Source: Pseudomonadales bacterium (GTDB taxonomy: Bacteria > Pseudomonadota > Gammaproteobacteria > Pseudomonadales > DC-out160). Taken from it: a stretch of DNA of 10,377 nucleotides. The notes under the pieces were generated by a model. It ran no database searches. It saw nothing but the letters and a program-made list of their open reading frames with translations, and had not been told where the DNA came from. Below are positions 7,407 through 10,377 of the stretch, one piece after another (within the stretch, counting starts at the first letter, position 1; each line of letters begins with the position of its first letter). A program made the translations under genes and the position numbers. The DNA lies in contig JAESQG010000274.1 in the NCBI GenBank assembly GCA_016765265.1, positions 4,678 through 15,054 on the forward strand. The letters are read 5' to 3'.

Positions 7407-7557
7407 GGCGATGTAGGGCCATTCAGCATGGTTATTTAAGGTAAGGAAGGGTCTTAAAAAAGTGTCCATAATTGTTGGAAATCTAGGAGAATAACTCTCT
7501 ATTTTTCAATGATATACAAATTTAAGTTGGAATTTATGTTTAGTGTATTTGCTATGT
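7407..7557. other. Right subterminal non-coding region of the transposon
   Basis: About 150 AT-rich bases between the recombinase stop and the right inverted repeat. A weak GGAG/CTCT stem followed by ATTTTT (7486-7506) might end recombinase transcription. No gene or further repeat copy is seen. Confidence 0.4.
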
Positions 7558-7614
7558 ATATCAAGAGGTTACAAGGGGCTATGTAATATTTCTATTGTTC
7601 CGATAGTAGACCCG
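7558..7614 (-). repeat. Right terminal inverted repeat of the Tn3-family transposon
   Basis: Partner of 2174-2230, with the perfect 34-bp block at 7581-7614. Its outer end faces the kfrA-like gene, whose start is 73 bases away. The TAGACC within the repeat tip can serve as a -35 element for that gene. Confidence 0.9.
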
Positions 7615-7635
7615 AAAGACAAGGCTTAATATAGT
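7607..7635 (+). promoter_or_regulatory. Possible kfrA-like gene promoter overlapping the transposon end
   Basis: TAGACC (7607-7612), within the tip of the right inverted repeat, and TATAGT (7630-7635) are 17 bp apart. Expected transcription start is near 7642, inside the palindrome that follows. The -35 is only a 4-of-6 match, so this is tentative. Confidence 0.4.
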
Positions 7636-7647
7636 ATGTATATACAT
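7636..7647. promoter_or_regulatory. Palindrome upstream of kfrA-like gene, possible operator
   Basis: ATGTATATACAT is a perfect 12-bp palindrome 39 bases before the start codon, followed by two GTAC motifs (7649-7652 and 7661-7664). KfrA-type proteins are known to repress their own promoters at such sites; binding here would cover the predicted transcription start. Confidence 0.45.
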
Positions 7648-7686
7648 GGTACGTAATACAGTACGCTAAAATAGGAGAGCGGGAAA

Positions 7687-8682
7687 ATGGCCAGAGGCGG
7701 AATTAACAAAATACACGTAAAGAAGGCCCGTGAGTCTCTGATTTCAAAGGGCCAAAACCCATCCATTGATACTATACGTATTGAATTAGGCAATACTGGT
7801 TCCAAAACAACCATTCATCGCTATCTAAAGGAACTTGAAGCCGAAGCAGGCACCCGATTAGATGATGAAGCGCTACTCAGTGAAACTCTCAAAGAGATTG
7901 TTGCAAGTCTTGCCGCCAAACTGCACGAAGAAGCCAATGCCATCGTCAGTAAAGCCGAAGAGAATAACACTAAGCGTAAAGCTGAATGGCAACAGCTCAA
8001 TGACAATCAATCACTTGTTATCGACACCGCAGAGCAGCGTATAAGGGCGCTAGAAGCCCAAGCAGAGAATACAAGCACTGCATTGCAAGAATGTAGTGAA
8101 AAGCTTCAGGTAGAAGCTATCAAGTCCCATAGGCTTGAACAAGAAGTTAATGACCTGAAAATAATGATTACAGATAAAGACAGCCAAACAAAATCACTAG
8201 AAGAAAAACATCAGCACAATCGCGATGCACTTGAACATTATCGACAGTCCACTAAAGATCAGAGAGATCAAGATGCGAGGAGACATGAGAGTCAAATCCA
8301 GCAATTACAATCTGAGCACCGAAAGCTTCAGCAAACACTGTCAGTTAAACAAGATAATGTAACCCAGCTCAACAAGGATAATGCTCGCCTGGTAACGGAA
8401 GTCAGTGAAGCTCGAAAAACCCTAGCGGTAGTCGAATCTACTGAGAGAAAGCAGCGCAATGAAGCTGCAGATCTAAGTGAGAGGCTAACGATTGAGTCTA
8501 TAAAGCTCGGCAGTTCAGAGACGCTACTGAAAGAAAAAATAGAATCCCTTGATACCGTATCGTCGAAATTAGATGAGGTGAAATCTGAAAAACAGAAGCT
8601 GGAAATTGAGTTGGCAAGGGTTAGTGCTGAGCTAGAGGTGAAAAATATGATGTTTGAGAAAGTGGGAATCACCACCAAATAA
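7687..8682 (+). CDS. KfrA/TnpT-like DNA-binding coiled-coil protein
   Basis: A 331-residue protein with a KfrA_N-type DNA-binding domain at residues 1-55 (MARGGINKIHVKKARESL, then IELGNTGSKTTIHRYLKEL, a helix-turn-helix). A very long charged coiled coil rich in E, K, Q and S (about residues 60-320) follows. The ATG has AGGAG 9 bases upstream. KfrA is a plasmid autorepressor that also aids partition. The same architecture occurs in TnpT, the helper of the tyrosine recombinase TnpS in Tn4651-type transposons. Here it lies outside the right inverted repeat and upstream of a second Tn3 tnpA in the same direction. It more likely belongs to that second element or to a plasmid backbone than to the transposon on its left. 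It might still assist the recombinase in trans; that is inference. Confidence 0.85.
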   Translation: MARGGINKIHVKKARESLISKGQNPSIDTIRIELGNTGSKTTIHRYLKELEAEAGTRLDDEALLSETLKEIVASLAAKLHEEANAIVSKAEENNTKRKAEWQQLNDNQSLVIDTAEQRIRALEAQAENTSTALQECSEKLQVEAIKSHRLEQEVNDLKIMITDKDSQTKSLEEKHQHNRDALEHYRQSTKDQRDQDARRHESQIQQLQSEHRKLQQTLSVKQDNVTQLNKDNARLVTEVSEARKTLAVVESTERKQRNEAADLSERLTIESIKLGSSETLLKEKIESLDTVSSKLDEVKSEKQKLEIELARVSAELEVKNMMFEKVGITTK

Positions 8683-8846
8683 TAGTTACTTTGATTGAGT
8701 AAATATCCTTATTGAATATCATCAATAGGTGAACTAATAGCCTTCAATTCTACACGCCCACTCGGGCACTACCAAAATCTTTGATAATTTCATCAGGTAT
8801 GTAGTCAAGAAGGCCGGCAATATGACTTAGCAGTAAATAAGGCAGT
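8683..8846. other. Intergenic region between kfrA-like gene and second tnpA
   Basis: 164 bases with a small GCCC/GGGC hairpin (8756-8767) lacking a T tract. AAGG at 8839-8842 could serve as the tnpA ribosome binding site. No inverted repeat matching the Tn3-family ends is present. Confidence 0.5.
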
Positions 8847-10377
8847 ATGAAGATGGTAGCAGTTTATAAGACCGCATATCCACGAATAAAAGAAGGTATC
8901 ACCGACAAAGATTTAAAGGAAGTTTACACGCCAACAGCGGCAGATAAACGATTTGTAGTGCGTCACTGCCGGAAGCAAACGGCCTCGTATCTAGGGCTTC
9001 TCATACAGCTTAAGCTGCTTCAACGATTAGGCAGATTTTGCACCCTAAAAGATATTCCCGATTCAGTTGTCAAACATATTAAAAAGTCGATCAGATCGAG
9101 AGTGACCGATACACAGCTCGAAAAATATTTTTCATCGGGAACAAAAGATCGACACATTAAAATATTGCGCAAACACCTGGGAGTGAAATCCTACAATAAA
9201 AAGACCACTGCAGCTCAAGCAAAGTCGTGGGCTGAAGATGCGGCGGCGACCAAAGAAGAATTGGCTGATATTATCAATGTTGTTATTGAGCTGCTGATTA
9301 AAAATAGGTTTGAGCTACCTGCATTTTATGAAATACATAGAACAGCTCAATCTGGTAGGTCCAGTGCTAATGATAAGCTTTACAATAGTTTGGTCGATCT
9401 TCTTGACCCACCGTCAAAACAACTTATTAAAAACTTGTTAGCGAAATCTACAGGCGTATCCGGGGGATTCGGATGGTCCTCCTTAAAGAGCGAACCCAAG
9501 AAGCCAACGCCAAAAAATATCAAAGGGTTTATTGCTTACTTGAAGTGGTTCAAAGTATTGCAAGATGTATTACCTGTTAACCTAGGATTACCGCCGACAA
9601 AACATCAGCAATTCATTAATGAAGCAAAAGCAATGGATTACGCTAATTTAATGAAATTAAAGTCAAATAAAAGAAATGCTCTTGTTATAGTTCTTGTAAG
9701 GCATCATTACGCACAAACACTTGATCATGCCGCAGACATTCTCATCAAGATTATTAATAAGATGGATCGTACAGCAGTAACACATCTTGATAAATATCTT
9801 ATTGATCATCGGAAAGAAGCAGACCAGCTAATTGGTATTTTATCTGAGACTTTAACGGCATACCTTGATGTGCAAAACAAAGAAGATGTGTTAGACAAAA
9901 TCATTGGCAGCAAAGGGAGTGCTCTTTTATCAATGTGTGATAAATACATGACTTTTGCTGATAATAATTATCACCCGTTCATGCTTCCACTTTACAAGAA
10001 AAGCCGCACTGCTTTATTCAATACGATAGAAATACTAGACCTTGAATCAGCATCTCGCGATAAAGATCTCATCAAGGCAATTGAATTTATATTAAAGAAC
10101 AAGAAGATTAAATCTGAAATGATTAGTATTGTGGATGACAACAACCCATCAAAAAAACTGATCAATATAAAGTGGATTAAAGAAAAGTGGCGGAAACTGG
10201 TTACAGAGAAATCATCAAAAACAGCACAAGTATCACAGGTTAATAAGTATTATTTTGAATTATGCGTATTTATCAGGATTTCAGAAGAGTTGCAAAATGG
10301 GGATATCTTCATCCCCTACAGCGAGAAGTTTGATGACTATAGAGAAACTACCATAACCGATGAAGAGTACGAAGAAC
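8847..10377 (+). CDS. Second Tn3-family transposase TnpA, N-terminal half (runs off the window)
   Basis: An open frame of 510 codons without stop to the end of the window. The start has the DUF4158 pattern of Tn3 TnpA: YPRIKEGITDKDLKEVYTPT (about 11-30), then TASYLGLLIQLKLLQRLGRF (45-64). Near the window end YYFELCVFIRI and NGDIFIPYSEKFDDYR (about 468-498) are the family's pre-catalytic segment. The DDE residues would lie beyond the edge. AAGG at 8839-8842 is four bases from this ATG; a second ATG at 8853 is about ten away and equally acceptable. The protein is very different from the complete TnpA in the window (the two N-termini do not line up), so it marks a second element. It points away from the first transposon, behind the kfrA-like gene. 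Whether it is full length cannot be seen. Confidence 0.9.
   Translation, partial: MKMVAVYKTAYPRIKEGITDKDLKEVYTPTAADKRFVVRHCRKQTASYLGLLIQLKLLQRLGRFCTLKDIPDSVVKHIKKSIRSRVTDTQLEKYFSSGTKDRHIKILRKHLGVKSYNKKTTAAQAKSWAEDAAATKEELADIINVVIELLIKNRFELPAFYEIHRTAQSGRSSANDKLYNSLVDLLDPPSKQLIKNLLAKSTGVSGGFGWSSLKSEPKKPTPKNIKGFIAYLKWFKVLQDVLPVNLGLPPTKHQQFINEAKAMDYANLMKLKSNKRNALVIVLVRHHYAQTLDHAADILIKIINKMDRTAVTHLDKYLIDHRKEADQLIGILSETLTAYLDVQNKEDVLDKIIGSKGSALLSMCDKYMTFADNNYHPFMLPLYKKSRTALFNTIEILDLESASRDKDLIKAIEFILKNKKIKSEMISIVDDNNPSKKLINIKWIKEKWRKLVTEKSSKTAQVSQVNKYYFELCVFIRISEELQNGDIFIPYSEKFDDYRETTITDEEYEE

Larger units (their letters stand above)
2175..7613 (-). mobile_element. Complete Tn3-family transposon with tnpA, tyrosine recombinase and mazEF
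   Basis: A 5439-bp unit bounded by inverted repeats that both start GGGTCT at their outer ends and continue inward identically for 33 bases. They share the GGGTCT...GGAAC layout of Tn3-family ends. Inside, from left to right, are mazF, mazE and tnpA on the minus strand and a tyrosine recombinase on the plus strand. All four frames are intact. No 5-bp target duplication is seen: the flanks are ACTCC on the left and GAAAG on the right. Rearrangement after or during insertion is therefore likely. The type with a tyrosine recombinase rather than a serine resolvase is known from Tn4430 (TnpI) and the Tn4651 group (TnpS). Confidence 0.85.

Noticed and set aside
7446..7465. GGGTCT at 7449 as a further copy of the transposon end
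   Set aside because: Similarity stops after the first six bases (TTAAAAAAG follows rather than ACTATCGGAAC).
8328..8678. Serine-rich minus-strand open frame across the kfrA-like gene
   Set aside because: It is the shadow of the coiled-coil coding sequence; low-complexity serine runs are the antisense of its charged codons and no start signal is seen.
8756..8767. GCCC/GGGC hairpin after the kfrA-like gene as a terminator
   Set aside because: Stem is only 4 bp and no T run follows on either strand.
8750..8860. Short protein-like minus-strand frame containing GLLDYIPDEIIKDFG
   Set aside because: Reads plausibly but has no start codon or ribosome binding site and is only about 35 codons between stops; could be a decayed fragment, not supportable as a gene.

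Overview
The window is a nest of mobile DNA, most likely from a gammaproteobacterium (chromosomal island or plasmid). This rests on the kinds of elements present: Tn3-family transposases, an IS1380-like insertion sequence, a MazEF pair, a KfrA-type DNA-binding protein and an RND-pump adaptor. The sequence contains no housekeeping gene that would fix the genus.

Layout, left to right. Bases 1-330 are the 3' part of an RND efflux periplasmic adaptor (HlyD/MFP family), cut off by an insertion sequence. Bases 331-2018 are that IS: one transposase on the minus strand, 17-bp imperfect terminal inverted repeats and a 5-bp TTCAA flank on both sides. Bases 2019-2174 are a short remnant, in the middle of the coding region, of a Tn3-family transposase gene on the minus strand. 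Bases 2175-7613 are a complete Tn3-family transposon of about 5.4 kb, bounded by long inverted repeats (57 bp, 51 matching, with a 34-bp perfect core). It carries, all on the minus strand, a full tnpA followed by a mazE-mazF toxin-antitoxin pair, and on the plus strand a tyrosine recombinase divergent from tnpA. The 87-bp gap between tnpA and the preferred recombinase start holds a perfect inverted repeat that looks like a recombination core site. To the right of the transposon are a KfrA/TnpT-like coiled-coil DNA-binding protein (7687-8682) and the first 510 codons of a second, different Tn3-family tnpA (8847 to the window end).

How it works together: TnpA would form cointegrates by replicative transposition between the long inverted repeats. 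The tyrosine recombinase would resolve them at the site next to its own gene. MazEF, transcribed in the same direction just after tnpA, would penalise loss of the element. The kfrA-like gene plus the second tnpA look like part of a second Tn3-type element. The transposon's two flanks do not match as a target duplication. The left flank is the central part of a tnpA on the minus strand, while the right flank leads into another tnpA on the plus strand. I propose that the two are halves of one gene separated by intramolecular, inversion-forming transposition. This makes a precise prediction for sequence just beyond the right end of the window.
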